A stretch of 64,000 nt of DNA from Candidatus Zhuqueibacterota bacterium (GCA_030950365.1 JAUZRQ010000054.1:1-64000), one strand, 5' to 3'. Numbered from the stretch's first letter, positions 24,723-33,901 are shown. Numbers and translations are program-made. The notes: generated by a model not told the origin, from the letters alone.

Positions 24723-26126
24723 ATGACCGATGCAGAAGGACGCAAACAGCACATCCAGAATTTGCTGCAGAAAGCGGAGCGCCTGCATCAAAACCTGGAC
24801 GGCTCGTTTTCCGACCGACTCGTTTCGTCCATCTATAAAGAGGCGACCGCGATCGCGCGTTCCTCGGTGATCGAATCGGGCAACCGTCGGGCAGGTTGGG
24901 ATGTCTATTTCGATCGCATCGCCACCCATCCTGTTACTGGTTTTCCATTAATGTTTCTGATTCTCGCGGCTATTTTTTGGATTACCATCGAAGGCGCCAA
25001 CTATCCCTCGCAATTGATCGCCAGAGGATTATTCTGGTTCGAGGGCTGGGCCGCCGGGCTGTTTTTTCAACTGGGTGCTCCACCATGGCTCACCGGCTTT
25101 CTCTGGCACGGCGTCTGGCGCGGCCTGGCCTGGGTGGTTTCCGTGATGCTGCCGCCCATGGCCATCTTTTTCCCGCTGTTCACCATCCTTGAAGATTTCG
25201 GTTATCTGCCGCGCGTGGCCTTCAACATGGATGCGCTATTCCGGCGCGTCGGCGCTCACGGCAAGCAGGCCCTGACCATGGCCATGGGCTTCGGCTGCAA
25301 CGCTGCCGGCGTGATCTCCACGCGCATCATCGATTCGCCACGTGAACGGCTGATTGCCATCATCACCAACAATTTCGTGCCCTGCAATGGCCGATGGCCC
25401 ACCCTCATCATGATGGCGACCATTTTCATTGCCGCGCCGTTTCCCGCCGGCGTGGGCTCGCTGGTGGCCGCCGCCTCGCTCATGGCTGTTACCCTGTTCG
25501 GCGTGTTCATGACCCTGGTGGTATCTTTTGGCCTGTCTAAAACGCTGCTCAAAGGCACACCTTCGGTGTTCACGCTGGAGCTGCCGCCGTACCGAAAGCC
25601 CCGAATTTTGCAGACACTGTACACGTCGCTGATCGACCGCACCATTTTCGTGCTCTGGCGCGCCATCATCATGGCCGCCCCGGCGGGCGCCGTGATCTGG
25701 ATTCTCGGCAACACCCACATCGGTGGGCTGCCGCTATCGAACCACATCGCCAATGCGCTGGATCCGCTCGGTCGGCTTATCGGTCTCGATGGGGTGGTGC
25801 TGCTGGCCTATATCATTGCAATTCCGGCCAACGAAATCGTCATTCCGACCATCATCATGGCCTACAGCCAGGCCAGCATGATGATCGAGCTGGATTCGCT
25901 GGAGGCCCTTCGCCATCTGCTGGTGGATCAGCATGGTTGGACGATTGTCACCGCCATCAGCCTGATGCTGTTCAGCCTGCTCCACAATCCCTGCTCGACC
26001 ACCATCCTGACCATCTGGAAGGAAACCCGCAGCGCCAAATGGACGGCCGTTGCAACGTTTCTCCCGCTTACCATTGCGTTCATCGTCAATTTTCTGTTCG
26101 TGCAGATCGTCCTATTTTTCATGTAA
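24723..26126 (+). CDS. feoB: FeoB membrane permease half (split FeoB)
   Basis: A 467-aa protein holding the transmembrane part of FeoB. A short cytosolic helix (to about residue 65) leads into the first Gate segment and about nine or ten helices. The family motifs GFGCNAAGV and FVPCNGRWPTL, with two conserved cysteines, are proposed to line the iron(II) path, and the late IPANEIVIPTI segment is also typical. It has its own Shine-Dalgarno inside the end of the GTPase gene and is in the same frame across one UAG, so a minor readthrough product equal to full-length FeoB is conceivable. The C-terminus stops after the last helix without a FeoC-like tail. Inner-membrane location is certain from the hydrophobic pattern. 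Confidence 0.92.
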   Translation: MTDAEGRKQHIQNLLQKAERLHQNLDGSFSDRLVSSIYKEATAIARSSVIESGNRRAGWDVYFDRIATHPVTGFPLMFLILAAIFWITIEGANYPSQLIARGLFWFEGWAAGLFFQLGAPPWLTGFLWHGVWRGLAWVVSVMLPPMAIFFPLFTILEDFGYLPRVAFNMDALFRRVGAHGKQALTMAMGFGCNAAGVISTRIIDSPRERLIAIITNNFVPCNGRWPTLIMMATIFIAAPFPAGVGSLVAAASLMAVTLFGVFMTLVVSFGLSKTLLKGTPSVFTLELPPYRKPRILQTLYTSLIDRTIFVLWRAIIMAAPAGAVIWILGNTHIGGLPLSNHIANALDPLGRLIGLDGVVLLAYIIAIPANEIVIPTIIMAYSQASMMIELDSLEALRHLLVDQHGWTIVTAISLMLFSLLHNPCSTTILTIWKETRSAKWTAVATFLPLTIAFIVNFLFVQIVLFFM

Positions 26127-26153
26127 TTCGCAGGCCAATTTCAGGAGGGATCG

Positions 26154-26918
26154 GTGAGAACCGTTTGCCAATGGATGATGGTGTGTCTGCTTCTGCCTGT
26201 CGGTACGGGCATGGCGCAACCGGAGCCGCCGTCGATTTCCACAGATCGCCCGGATCAGAGCGAGTCGCCTTTTATTGTGCCGAAAAGGCATTTTCAAATC
26301 GAAACCGGGTTTATGTACACGCGAGCCACAGCCGCGGGGCTGAGTGCTTACGATCTGGCCACGACCCTGCTTCGTTATGGCCTGTCGCCACGCTGGGAAG
26401 TTCGCATCGGAGTGGCATACCGAATGGAAAGCGTGAAAGGGGCGGGAAAGACGGGTATTACCGCAGGACTCAGCGGCCTGATCATTGGCAGCAAAATTCA
26501 CCTGTGGCATGAAACCGGCCGTTTACCGGCAACAGCGGCGGTGATCTGCCTGAATCTGCCTGCGGGGAATGATGCGTTTTCGCCGTCAAAAATGCTGCCC
26601 AAACTGCTGCTGGCCATGTCGCACACGCTGTCCGATCGCTTCAGCCTCTCATACAATCTCGCCGTGGAACAAGATGAGCCCCGCGGCCTCTCACGTTTCT
26701 TCAGCATGTCGTTGGGCATGGGCCTTACGCCGCGCGCCGGCGCTTTTGTGGAATTGTATGGCAGCGCTAAAAATGGGGGGGATTTTCACACGGCCATAGA
26801 CGCCGGACTGACCTATCAGCCCCGCCGTAACGTTCAGCTTGACACCTCAGCGGGCTATGCCTGGTCCGATCGCAGTTGGTTCATCAATGCCGGCGTAGCG
26901 GTTCGACTGCCGCGGTAA
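26154..26918 (+). CDS. Outer-membrane beta-barrel-like protein (MetA-pathway/transporter type)
   Basis: A 254-aa exported protein with a GTG start preceded by a strong CAGGAGGG. Residues 1-21 form a signal peptide ending at MAQPE. The mature part begins ISTDRPDQSESPFIVPKRHFQIETGF, typical of the PF13557 (putative MetA-pathway of phenol degradation) family of small outer-membrane barrels. Alternating beta-strand patterns continue to a terminal VAVRLP strand. It follows feoB by 27 bp on the same strand and is probably co-transcribed, so it may be an outer-membrane partner in iron acquisition. The family's own function is poorly known. A G7 tract occurs near 26765. Confidence 0.75.
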   Translation: MRTVCQWMMVCLLLPVGTGMAQPEPPSISTDRPDQSESPFIVPKRHFQIETGFMYTRATAAGLSAYDLATTLLRYGLSPRWEVRIGVAYRMESVKGAGKTGITAGLSGLIIGSKIHLWHETGRLPATAAVICLNLPAGNDAFSPSKMLPKLLLAMSHTLSDRFSLSYNLAVEQDEPRGLSRFFSMSLGMGLTPRAGAFVELYGSAKNGGDFHTAIDAGLTYQPRRNVQLDTSAGYAWSDRSWFINAGVAVRLPR

Positions 26919-27053
26919 TCCGTTGTCATCTCCTGACAGCCACCCCCCCTTGGCATTTTTTCATTGGATCATTCATTATATTTATTATTTTCAAAATGAA
27001 TTTTTGATTCTTCCATTGATCCAGCGGTAAATCCTAAACCAGGGGACAGTTCA

Positions 27054-27590
27054 ATGCGCACCGGCAAAATCCGTTTTCTTTTGGTGTTGTTTTTCCTTTT
27101 GGTGATGATTGGCGTGGGGCAGTATTTGTTTGATGAACCAGGCCGCTTTCGTGAAGATGCTGAGATCATTGGGAAACCGGTTGCAAACATTTCGCTAAAG
27201 ACGCTTTCGGGCCGTCATGTCAAGCTCAGCGAACTGCGCGGCAAAGTGATTTTGCTCAATGTGTGGGACACCAAATGCCCTCCCTGCATCAGGGAGTTTC
27301 CGGGGTTTATTTCGCTTTATAAAAAATACAAAAACGCTGGCCTGGAGATTTTCGGCCTCACCCTGGCCCTGTATGAAAACCAGGATGGTTTGTCCGCGTT
27401 TGTACGAAAGCAGGGTTTGAATTATAACATCGCCATTGTAAAGCAAAAAGTCCTCCATCGGCTCGGCGGGGTGAAGGGCATCCCGGTGACTTTTCTCATT
27501 GATCGAAACGGCATCCTCATTCGCCGGTATATGGGCTATCAGCCGAAAGAGGTTTTTGAAGAAGATATCCGCCAGCTTTTGGATATCTGA
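27054..27590 (+). CDS. TlpA/ResA-type thiol-disulfide oxidoreductase
   Basis: A 178-aa membrane-anchored thioredoxin-like protein. Residues 5-25 are a hydrophobic signal/anchor. A thioredoxin fold follows, with the active site VWDTKCPPC (Cys75, Cys78), a cis-proline region in GIPVTFLIDRNG, and the insertion typical of TlpA/ResA/AhpC-TSA families. It probably reduces disulfides in exported proteins, for example apocytochrome c haem sites. The nearby HemX/CcsA-like gene, 4 kb away, makes that attractive but does not prove it. It appears to be a single-gene unit. GGGGACAG precedes the ATG, and a near-perfect palindrome follows about 90 bp after the stop. Confidence 0.92.
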   Translation: MRTGKIRFLLVLFFLLVMIGVGQYLFDEPGRFREDAEIIGKPVANISLKTLSGRHVKLSELRGKVILLNVWDTKCPPCIREFPGFISLYKKYKNAGLEIFGLTLALYENQDGLSAFVRKQGLNYNIAIVKQKVLHRLGGVKGIPVTFLIDRNGILIRRYMGYQPKEVFEEDIRQLLDI

Positions 27591-27681
27591 TTTTGCTTTT
27601 TTGTGCGAATTTGAATAATTCAAATACTGAGGCTGAAGAACGGAAGGATGTTTTGAAGAGCGGGTGGCGTACCCGTTAACA

Positions 27682-27720
27682 TTAAACTCCGTCTCAAGTT
27701 CAACTTGGGACGGAGTTTAA
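27682..27720. terminator. Symmetric palindrome, probable bidirectional terminator
   Basis: TTAAACTCCGTC pairs with GACGGAGTTTAA, and the inside continues CAAGTT/AACTTG around a single C. All but two of the 39 bases are paired. It lies between the convergent thioredoxin and GWxTD genes. The A/T-rich ends give short U-tracts on both strands. Confidence 0.65.
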
Positions 27721-27832
27721 AATTCGCACTCTGTCCTCATGACAAATGCCTCGAACGTTCTCAGCGCTCTCAGCGCCTCGGCGAGAGAATAATTCCTTTT
27801 TGCCTATGCCCTGGCAAAATGCCACAGCAGGC

Positions 27833-30127
27833 TCACTCCACCCACAACTCGCTGGATTGTTCCACCGTGCGGCCGCTGGTGAGATCACGGATTTGAAGGA
27901 TCATCCGGTATTTCCCGGGCTGGAGCTGACTCACATCGAACGACACCCACTCAATGGCGGTCTCGCCAGGATGTTCGCGGTCGGTGCTGAGCGAGATCGA
28001 ACTTTTTCCGCCGCCTCCTAAAAAGCCAAACACTTTTTTCAACCCGCGCTTCCGCGATTTCAAGAGCTTCATGGTGTACTCGATGCGATAGCGCGCCACC
28101 CCATCATCCCCGGGCTGCAGGTGATAGATTTCAAAGTACGCATACACCGGCTGTTGCCGCGAAAAGCTGCGCGAGGGATTCACCACCACCTGCAAATCGC
28201 CCTTTTTGAACTTGCTTTTCTCTCCCGGCGCCGCATTGATTTGATACGCCAGTTGCAGATCGCTGACCGCCAATGTCGGCGCATGATAATCCGGCACGGT
28301 CAGATCAAACTGATAGCCGCCAAGCCAGCGGGTGCCCTCGGGGCGCACATGCAGAGAAACGCGATAATCCCCCGGCGGGAGCTGAAACCGGAACCGTTCG
28401 ATGAAATTGGCATCCGGCCGGGATTGCAGCAGCTCCGGACGCAAAAGCGAATAGCGCGCGGTTTTGTAATACGTGCGCCAGGTCGTGGTATCCTGCACCG
28501 CCAGGCCCTGCTCAAACCGCAACGCGCGACCGTTGTTCGTGCTGGCGGCCAGGTCTTTCAGTGGCACACCGTAGAAAATTTCTACCACCGTGCTATCGCC
28601 CTGTCCCCGGAAGGTGGCCGGAGCGAAAAACAGATTCAGCGCCTTGATGGAATCCGGCCAGTGATGCCGGTCGGTTTTGAAACCGACCTCCACAAACTGC
28701 CGGTTCTCTTCGGCCATCTCGTTTTCGTACCGCAGCAGGTCGCCCGCATCGGCCGTCAGCAAGCGGTAATACACACTCCCCCAATCCACCCGATCCTCCA
28801 GCATTTCGGGATAGGCGATCACTGGCGTGAGCCGCCAGTTGTTGCCGGCGGCGTTTTCATCAATCACGAAATGAAAAATCAGCTCCGGCTGATTGTCGCT
28901 TTGCCAGTAGCGCCAGGATTCGTTGGTGGGCACATTACCGCTGACCGTCACCTGCCGCTCATCCGGCTCCCCGTGGCGAATATAAATCAGTCCCTTGTCA
29001 TTGAATTCCGAGCTGAGCTTGTAGGTGGACGGGAATTTTAGATAATTGAGCTTGTCCGGGCTGTTGAACCAGGTGCGGAAGCCGTCGAATTCGTAATGTT
29101 TTTCGGCATAGAGCAGGCGTTTGAAGTGCTCTTGCAAGCGGGCGTTGTAGGCGGCCGCCGGGGTGGGATCGCGGCGGGCAAAAAACTGGCGAAAAAACTC
29201 GATTTTCTCCTCCGGCGTTGCCAGCGCGCTGAACTGCGTCATTTCCTGCTCATTGACAATGTATTTGATTTCCTCGAACACGAACTGCGCATCCACATGG
29301 GACCGGATTTGCGCCACCGCGCGCCAGAAGAAATCTTCTCCGACCTGCGGCCGATTACGCTGGTAAGCAATTTTGGCCAGGGCCAATAAAATTGGCTGCA
29401 AACTCATGTTGGGCTGCGATTGCAGCAGCTCCTGAAATAGCGAATCCGCGGCATCGATGCGGCCTTTGCGCCGCCACAGCTCGCCCAGGGCGAACCGGGC
29501 CTGTGGCCAACGCTGTTGCCGCAGCCAGGCCTCGGCCTGCTTTTGCCTCCGGTGCCGGATCAATGCACGGTACAATTGCATCAATCCGGCATGCGCTTCG
29601 GCCATGTCCGGCCGCAGCTCGATCTGCTCCTGCGCCAGGGTAATGGCCTCTTCGTATTTGCCGCGATACCGCTTCAAGATGGCATACTGATATAGCACAT
29701 CCTGAAAATGTTCGTTGCGGACGATGATCCACATGAAATGCTTTTTGGCGTTGTCCCAATCGAATTTGCGCAACAGGAGCGATTTGAAGGTGCCCCGCTC
29801 GCGATAGCTGATGCCGAGATGATAGTGCGCATCCAGGTCATCCCGCGCCACTTCGATGATCTTTTTATATTGCCCGATGGCGTCGCCCCATTTCTCCCGC
29901 CGGAAGGCCACCTGCCCCAGCCCGCGCCGCGCCTCCATGGCGGATTTATCCAGTTTCAGCGCTTTCTTGAAACTATTTTGCGCTTGCTTCAACCGGTTTT
30001 GCTGCAGCAGCTTCTGCCCGCGCTCAATCCATTGCCGGGCTTTGGCATTCTGTGCACTGGCATCCATCAGGAGGGTCAAGCATAGCGCAAAGGCGAGAAA
30101 GAGAGGTACAACGATTGGACGAACCAT
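27833..30127 (-). CDS. TPR and GWxTD-domain exported protein
   Basis: A 764-aa protein. Residues 1-25 form a signal peptide (ends DASAQ). TPR-like helical repeats span about 28-300 (for example ARQWIERGQKLLQQNRLKQA). A GWxTD domain, found mostly in FCB bacteria, follows (about 305-460). Its first motif is FFARRDPTP and its second is EFNDKGLIYIRHGEPDERQV, where the usual GWxTDRG is EFNDKG. The C-terminal part is beta-rich with Ig-like character (DYRVSLHVRPEGTRWLGGYQ). The role is unknown; TPR-GWxTD proteins are often encoded near secretion or signalling genes. The start ATG follows AGGTGATCC. It stands as a single minus-strand gene just downstream of the long export locus. Confidence 0.85.
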   Translation of the reverse strand: MVRPIVVPLFLAFALCLTLLMDASAQNAKARQWIERGQKLLQQNRLKQAQNSFKKALKLDKSAMEARRGLGQVAFRREKWGDAIGQYKKIIEVARDDLDAHYHLGISYRERGTFKSLLLRKFDWDNAKKHFMWIIVRNEHFQDVLYQYAILKRYRGKYEEAITLAQEQIELRPDMAEAHAGLMQLYRALIRHRRQKQAEAWLRQQRWPQARFALGELWRRKGRIDAADSLFQELLQSQPNMSLQPILLALAKIAYQRNRPQVGEDFFWRAVAQIRSHVDAQFVFEEIKYIVNEQEMTQFSALATPEEKIEFFRQFFARRDPTPAAAYNARLQEHFKRLLYAEKHYEFDGFRTWFNSPDKLNYLKFPSTYKLSSEFNDKGLIYIRHGEPDERQVTVSGNVPTNESWRYWQSDNQPELIFHFVIDENAAGNNWRLTPVIAYPEMLEDRVDWGSVYYRLLTADAGDLLRYENEMAEENRQFVEVGFKTDRHHWPDSIKALNLFFAPATFRGQGDSTVVEIFYGVPLKDLAASTNNGRALRFEQGLAVQDTTTWRTYYKTARYSLLRPELLQSRPDANFIERFRFQLPPGDYRVSLHVRPEGTRWLGGYQFDLTVPDYHAPTLAVSDLQLAYQINAAPGEKSKFKKGDLQVVVNPSRSFSRQQPVYAYFEIYHLQPGDDGVARYRIEYTMKLLKSRKRGLKKVFGFLGGGGKSSISLSTDREHPGETAIEWVSFDVSQLQPGKYRMILQIRDLTSGRTVEQSSELWVE

Positions 30128-30344
30128 AACGGATCACCTGTTTGGGGAATGCGTTTTGACACAGGTTACATTTTTGTAAACGCTTGCAGAGGGAAAAGGT
30201 TTATCGGCGGCCCGGGATTGATTTCAATGTAGGGTATCTGAAGCGGGATTTCAACAGGAATTCGCCCAAACTCATTTTTATGATTTGAATAGGAGAAATC
30301 CGTTGGCCCCGTAGCCCCCGGCCGGGGACATTCGCACGTCCCCT

Positions 30345-30463
30345 GCGAACAAAACCGAATTTTATTTCACCGCGACGCGCACCGAAGAACACGAAGAAAA
30401 GCGCTATGATCTTTCTGTGAAAATCAGTGAAATCTGTGGTTTAAACCTGAATGCTCGATAGCA
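30345..30463 (-). repeat. Dispersed repeat, copy E (inverted)
   Basis: Read on the minus strand it contains TTTAAACCACAGATTTCACT, GATTTTCACAGAAAGATC, and CTTCGTGTTCTTCGGTGCGC blocks in the same order as copies A-D. Confidence 0.65.
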
Positions 30464-30507
30464 AAACAGGCATGGCCTTGAACCACCAATTCCCCGCCCA
30501 CAGATAG

Positions 30508-30568
30508 AGGCGGTCCATGACCGCCTGGAGGGGCCCACGATAATGAAACCCGGCCGTCAGGGACGGCC
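30508..30568. repeat. Two adjacent GC-rich palindromes
   Basis: AGGCGGTCCATGACCGCCT (30508-30526) and GGCCGTCAGGGACGGCC (30552-30568) are each perfect except for a 3-nt centre. Both share a GGTC/GACC or CGTC/GACG core, suggesting a small palindromic repeat family rather than terminators, since no T-run follows either. Confidence 0.55.
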
Positions 30569-30637
30569 TCTGGCCGGTGGAAGAAATATTCTTAACCGAA
30601 TTACCGCGGTTCCCGACCACGGCATGCCTGCTTCCCA

Positions 30638-30678
30638 AAAACCAAAAACGCTGCCAGGGAGTGAAACCCTGGCAGCGT
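30638..30678 (-). terminator. Rho-independent terminator of the GHL10 gene
   Basis: A perfect 12-bp stem, ACGCTGCCAGGG / CCCTGGCAGCGT, is followed on the minus strand by TTTTTGGTTTTTGGG. It begins 12 bp past the gene's end and closes the whole export locus. Confidence 0.9.
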
Positions 30679-30690
30679 GGTGCATTCCGT

Positions 30691-33600
30691 TTACTTCATC
30701 AGCGTCATCGAGCGGATTAGGCGTTGGCCATCGGCTTCAAGAATGTAAAAATACGTGCCGGACGCAAGGCCTTGCGGACGGAACGTCACCCGATGCACGC
30801 CCGCCGGCAAAACGCCCTCCACCACCGTGGCCACCTTCCGGCCCAACAGATCATACACACTCAGTTCCACCCGCGTGGTTCTCGGTACCTCAAAAGCAAT
30901 CACGGTTTCGGGATTGAACGGGTTGGGGTAATTCTGATGCAGTCGATAGGTTTGCGGCGGTGTGTTGGCTCCTGCCACGGAGACCGGCACCGAGGTTTTC
31001 TTCACCAGCCGCAAATTATCGATGTAAATCACGCCTTTGGTGGCGGCATCCGGGGCATGCGTCATCTGAAAGCTGTCGATGCGCAGCGATGGGCCATTGA
31101 GCACCCCATCGCCAATCCACTGTCCGACGCTATTGGGATCGCTGAGCCGCCACTCCACCAACCGCCAGCCGTACCAGTCCAGCTTGATCCACTGCGACAC
31201 CTCATGAAACGCCGCCTGATCCATGGTGCTGTCATCCACCGCGAACCGGAATAGATTGCCGCTACCATCGCTGAACAGATAGCACTGCAGCACGTAAGTG
31301 GTGTCGAACAGCACGCTGCGCGGCGACCCGCCGGAGAGAAACACGCGGATCAGGTGATCGCTGGCGGCCGGGTCCCACTGGTACTGAATGGCCGCGGCCC
31401 TTTGCTGTCCCGCAGGGGCGGCGGGCAAATAAACCTCGCCGGACAGGCCAAAACTCGTGCCCGACCGGATGGTACCGACCGTGGAACCGCTCTGGTACGG
31501 CTGCCACCAGTTGCGCGTGGAAGAAAAGGTGTCGATATTGCGAATTTCGCTGTACATTTTGCTGGAGGTCCGGAAAGCCACGGTCAGATCCTGCTCCTTC
31601 CCATTCCCCAGCGTGTCCAGCACCGATCCGGTCAGCCGCAGTTGATGATCAGTGTTCGGATCGAGCATGCGTGTTGCCTGTACGCTCAATAGCGAGCTAC
31701 CGGCCAAATTGGTGATATGGTAACCGAACTCTACCGGAGCGCCGCCAGCGAGCAGTTGCAATCGATCGGCACTCACACTGGCGAATTTCACGGGTTCGTT
31801 GAAGAATAGGCTCATCACTGTGGCCACATCCACCTGCATGGCGCTACCATCCATGGGCGGATAGGTTTCCACCACCACCGGGCCGCTCACATCCTCGATC
31901 TCGGTGTGAAACCGCAGCACGAATGCATCACCTTCGACGCCGTCACCATTGCCATCGATGGCACGGCCGTTGATATCCTTCGCGCCGGATCCGATGGTGA
32001 GGGTGTATTCGGTATCATAGCTCAACGCCGCTGTCGGGATCAGGGTCATCTGGTGGGCATCGGCGCTCCAGCCGATGTCCAGACCTGGCGCCGGCGGCTG
32101 CAGATCGATTGCCGCGCTGGTGGCTGTAGTATCCATGGTTTTGGAGAAACGCACCACGATGGCGACATCCACCGGCACGGTATCGCCTTCGGCGGGGACG
32201 GTTTCGACCACTACTGGCGCAAACGACGGAATCACGGTCGAAGTCTCAGCGTTGGATGGATCGCTCTCGTGCCGGTAGCGATCCAGTGCCGTGGCGAAAT
32301 AGGTGTACTGACCGTTGAAATCCTGGGTGCCATCGAAACGATCCACGTATTCAAACGGTCCGGCGCCAAAATACAGAGTGAGGATCTCATCCTCAGCCGG
32401 ATCGGGCTGGGCATCTTCCGAGCGGTAAACGGCAAACCAGTGCGGTTGTGTGGCATCGGACGGTGACTGCACCTCAATGCGGTAGGTCAGCGAATCGACC
32501 CGGGTCAATTGCAGTGTGGGCGCCCCGAAGGCCGGTTTGCCCGGGGTGATGGATCGAATTTTGGCCTTTTGCGGAAACAGCGTCTCTGCGGCCCGCTGCC
32601 AGTAATTCTCATCCGCCCAGCTCTGGTAACTGAAAAACTGAAACCCATCCACCCATTGAACGGTTCGCACAACGTTGACAATGGATTCGTGATTGTGCCA
32701 TAGTTTACGTTCAGCTAAAATGTAGGATGGCGGGCCCACCGTGTACAGCCGCCCTGCCTGAATGCCGGGCTGAATCCACTGGCTCCAGCAGCGCGGACAG
32801 CCGGTGGTCAGCATGCTCAAGAAGTCCGCCGGTTGGGTCCAATGGTAATGCATCCCCATAATTTGTTCGATATACCCTTCATTAAACCACAAAGCCGCAT
32901 CCTGATAGACGATATTATAGCCGTTCCAGCCGCCCCAGTTGTAGCGCCCCAGCGCCGCCGGCGACAGCCGCACCCACGGCTTCACCGCCTGGATGGAATC
33001 ATGCAACGTGCGCACGAATTCGGTCACCGACCACCGCCACCATTCCTCCCAGGAGCCAAAACCCGCCGGCACGCCCGCATTGTAAGGATGCTGCACATCG
33101 TAAAGAAACCGGCCGGCCGCGTTTTGCTGCAACTCCATGAGCTGTTCTTCGGTGATCACGCCGTCGGGGAGGCCGAGTTCCTGCGCCCGTTTGGCCAGTT
33201 GCACCGATTGCTGCGAGCTGGTGTGCTCATTCCAGCGCACAAAATCCAGATGCAGGCCATCGATATCGTAATTGCGCACGATCTCCATGGCCACGTTCAC
33301 CAGGTATTCGCGCACTTCAGGCAATCCCGGCGAAAGCCAGGCCACCTCCGCCGGCATGATGTGGCCATCCTGATCGCGGCAAATCCATTCGGGATGCTCA
33401 GCCCCCGGACTGCCATCGTACAAATGCCGCGTTTCGAATACGTTCATCCAGGCGTGGAACTCGAGGCCGCGCTTGTGCGCCTCTTCGATGGCATAGGCCA
33501 GTGGATCGTATCCCGGCGGTTTGAAGCCGGCTGCCGATCCGAAGGGTTCATACGAGGACGGATAGTACACATTGCCAAACCGCCGCACCTGCCAGATCAC

Positions 33601-33801
33601 CGCATTCATGTTGGCGGCCTTGTGATTGTCCAGAATCTGCCGGGTGCGGGCTTTGTTGGCCTCGATGGTCCCGGAGGACATCCATTGATAATCCACCACC
33701 CAGGTGGCCCGAAACTCCTGATTCCCCTGTGCCAGCAGCATGGCCGGCAACCATAGAACCATCATCCCGAGCCATGCCCGGCTTTTCGCAAGCTTGTTCA
33801 T
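30691..33801 (-). CDS. Secreted GHL10-type glycoside hydrolase with Ig-like domains and sorting tail
   Basis: A 1036-aa exported protein. The start is set at 33801 because AGGAG lies 7 bp upstream; a frame six codons longer lacks this. After a signal peptide, residues about 30-390 resemble the GHL10/YngK (DUF187) TIM barrel, with FRATWVVDYQWM, NMNAVIWQVRRFGNVYYPS, GLEFHAWMNVF and DIDGLHLDFVRW motifs. Domains with fibronectin or Big_5 character follow (two copies of the PxxGxxxxVDVAxVxxF pattern near 520 and 630), then a jelly-roll-like region. The C-terminal about 85 residues form a type IX-like sorting domain containing HQNYPNPFNPET and ending SMTLMK. The sugar substrate is unknown. It is the last gene of the locus. 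Confidence 0.88.
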   Translation of the reverse strand: MNKLAKSRAWLGMMVLWLPAMLLAQGNQEFRATWVVDYQWMSSGTIEANKARTRQILDNHKAANMNAVIWQVRRFGNVYYPSSYEPFGSAAGFKPPGYDPLAYAIEEAHKRGLEFHAWMNVFETRHLYDGSPGAEHPEWICRDQDGHIMPAEVAWLSPGLPEVREYLVNVAMEIVRNYDIDGLHLDFVRWNEHTSSQQSVQLAKRAQELGLPDGVITEEQLMELQQNAAGRFLYDVQHPYNAGVPAGFGSWEEWWRWSVTEFVRTLHDSIQAVKPWVRLSPAALGRYNWGGWNGYNIVYQDAALWFNEGYIEQIMGMHYHWTQPADFLSMLTTGCPRCWSQWIQPGIQAGRLYTVGPPSYILAERKLWHNHESIVNVVRTVQWVDGFQFFSYQSWADENYWQRAAETLFPQKAKIRSITPGKPAFGAPTLQLTRVDSLTYRIEVQSPSDATQPHWFAVYRSEDAQPDPAEDEILTLYFGAGPFEYVDRFDGTQDFNGQYTYFATALDRYRHESDPSNAETSTVIPSFAPVVVETVPAEGDTVPVDVAIVVRFSKTMDTTATSAAIDLQPPAPGLDIGWSADAHQMTLIPTAALSYDTEYTLTIGSGAKDINGRAIDGNGDGVEGDAFVLRFHTEIEDVSGPVVVETYPPMDGSAMQVDVATVMSLFFNEPVKFASVSADRLQLLAGGAPVEFGYHITNLAGSSLLSVQATRMLDPNTDHQLRLTGSVLDTLGNGKEQDLTVAFRTSSKMYSEIRNIDTFSSTRNWWQPYQSGSTVGTIRSGTSFGLSGEVYLPAAPAGQQRAAAIQYQWDPAASDHLIRVFLSGGSPRSVLFDTTYVLQCYLFSDGSGNLFRFAVDDSTMDQAAFHEVSQWIKLDWYGWRLVEWRLSDPNSVGQWIGDGVLNGPSLRIDSFQMTHAPDAATKGVIYIDNLRLVKKTSVPVSVAGANTPPQTYRLHQNYPNPFNPETVIAFEVPRTTRVELSVYDLLGRKVATVVEGVLPAGVHRVTFRPQGLASGTYFYILEADGQRLIRSMTLMK

Positions 33802-33867
33802 ATTCGACTCCTGTTTCAATCCTGCACGATGCGCTCAACCCAATTTGCCCATGTTCGGCTACCTATC

Positions 33868-33901
33868 AAAAAAAAGCCGGCAGGGTGGCAGCCCCGCCGG
33901 C
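33868..33901 (-). terminator. Rho-independent terminator
   Basis: On the minus strand a GCCGGCGGGG / CCCTGCCGGC stem with one mismatch runs into eight T residues, just after the propeller-protein gene. It implies partial or full separation from the GHL10 gene that follows. Confidence 0.88.

Larger units (their letters stand above)
30128..30690. other. Non-coding region with inverted repeat copy and palindromes
   Basis: 563 bp without a gene. It holds an inverted copy of the dispersed repeat (30345-30463), two GC-rich palindromes (30508-30526 and 30552-30568) and the terminator of the GHL10 gene (30638-30678). The GWxTD promoter should lie at the left end but is not obvious. Confidence 0.6.

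Noticed and set aside
24690-24730. Sequencing error or pseudogene in feoB
   Set aside because: The second half has its own well-spaced Shine-Dalgarno and ATG, and both halves retain all motifs, so a genuine split is more likely. Kept as a finding because the UAG is in frame.
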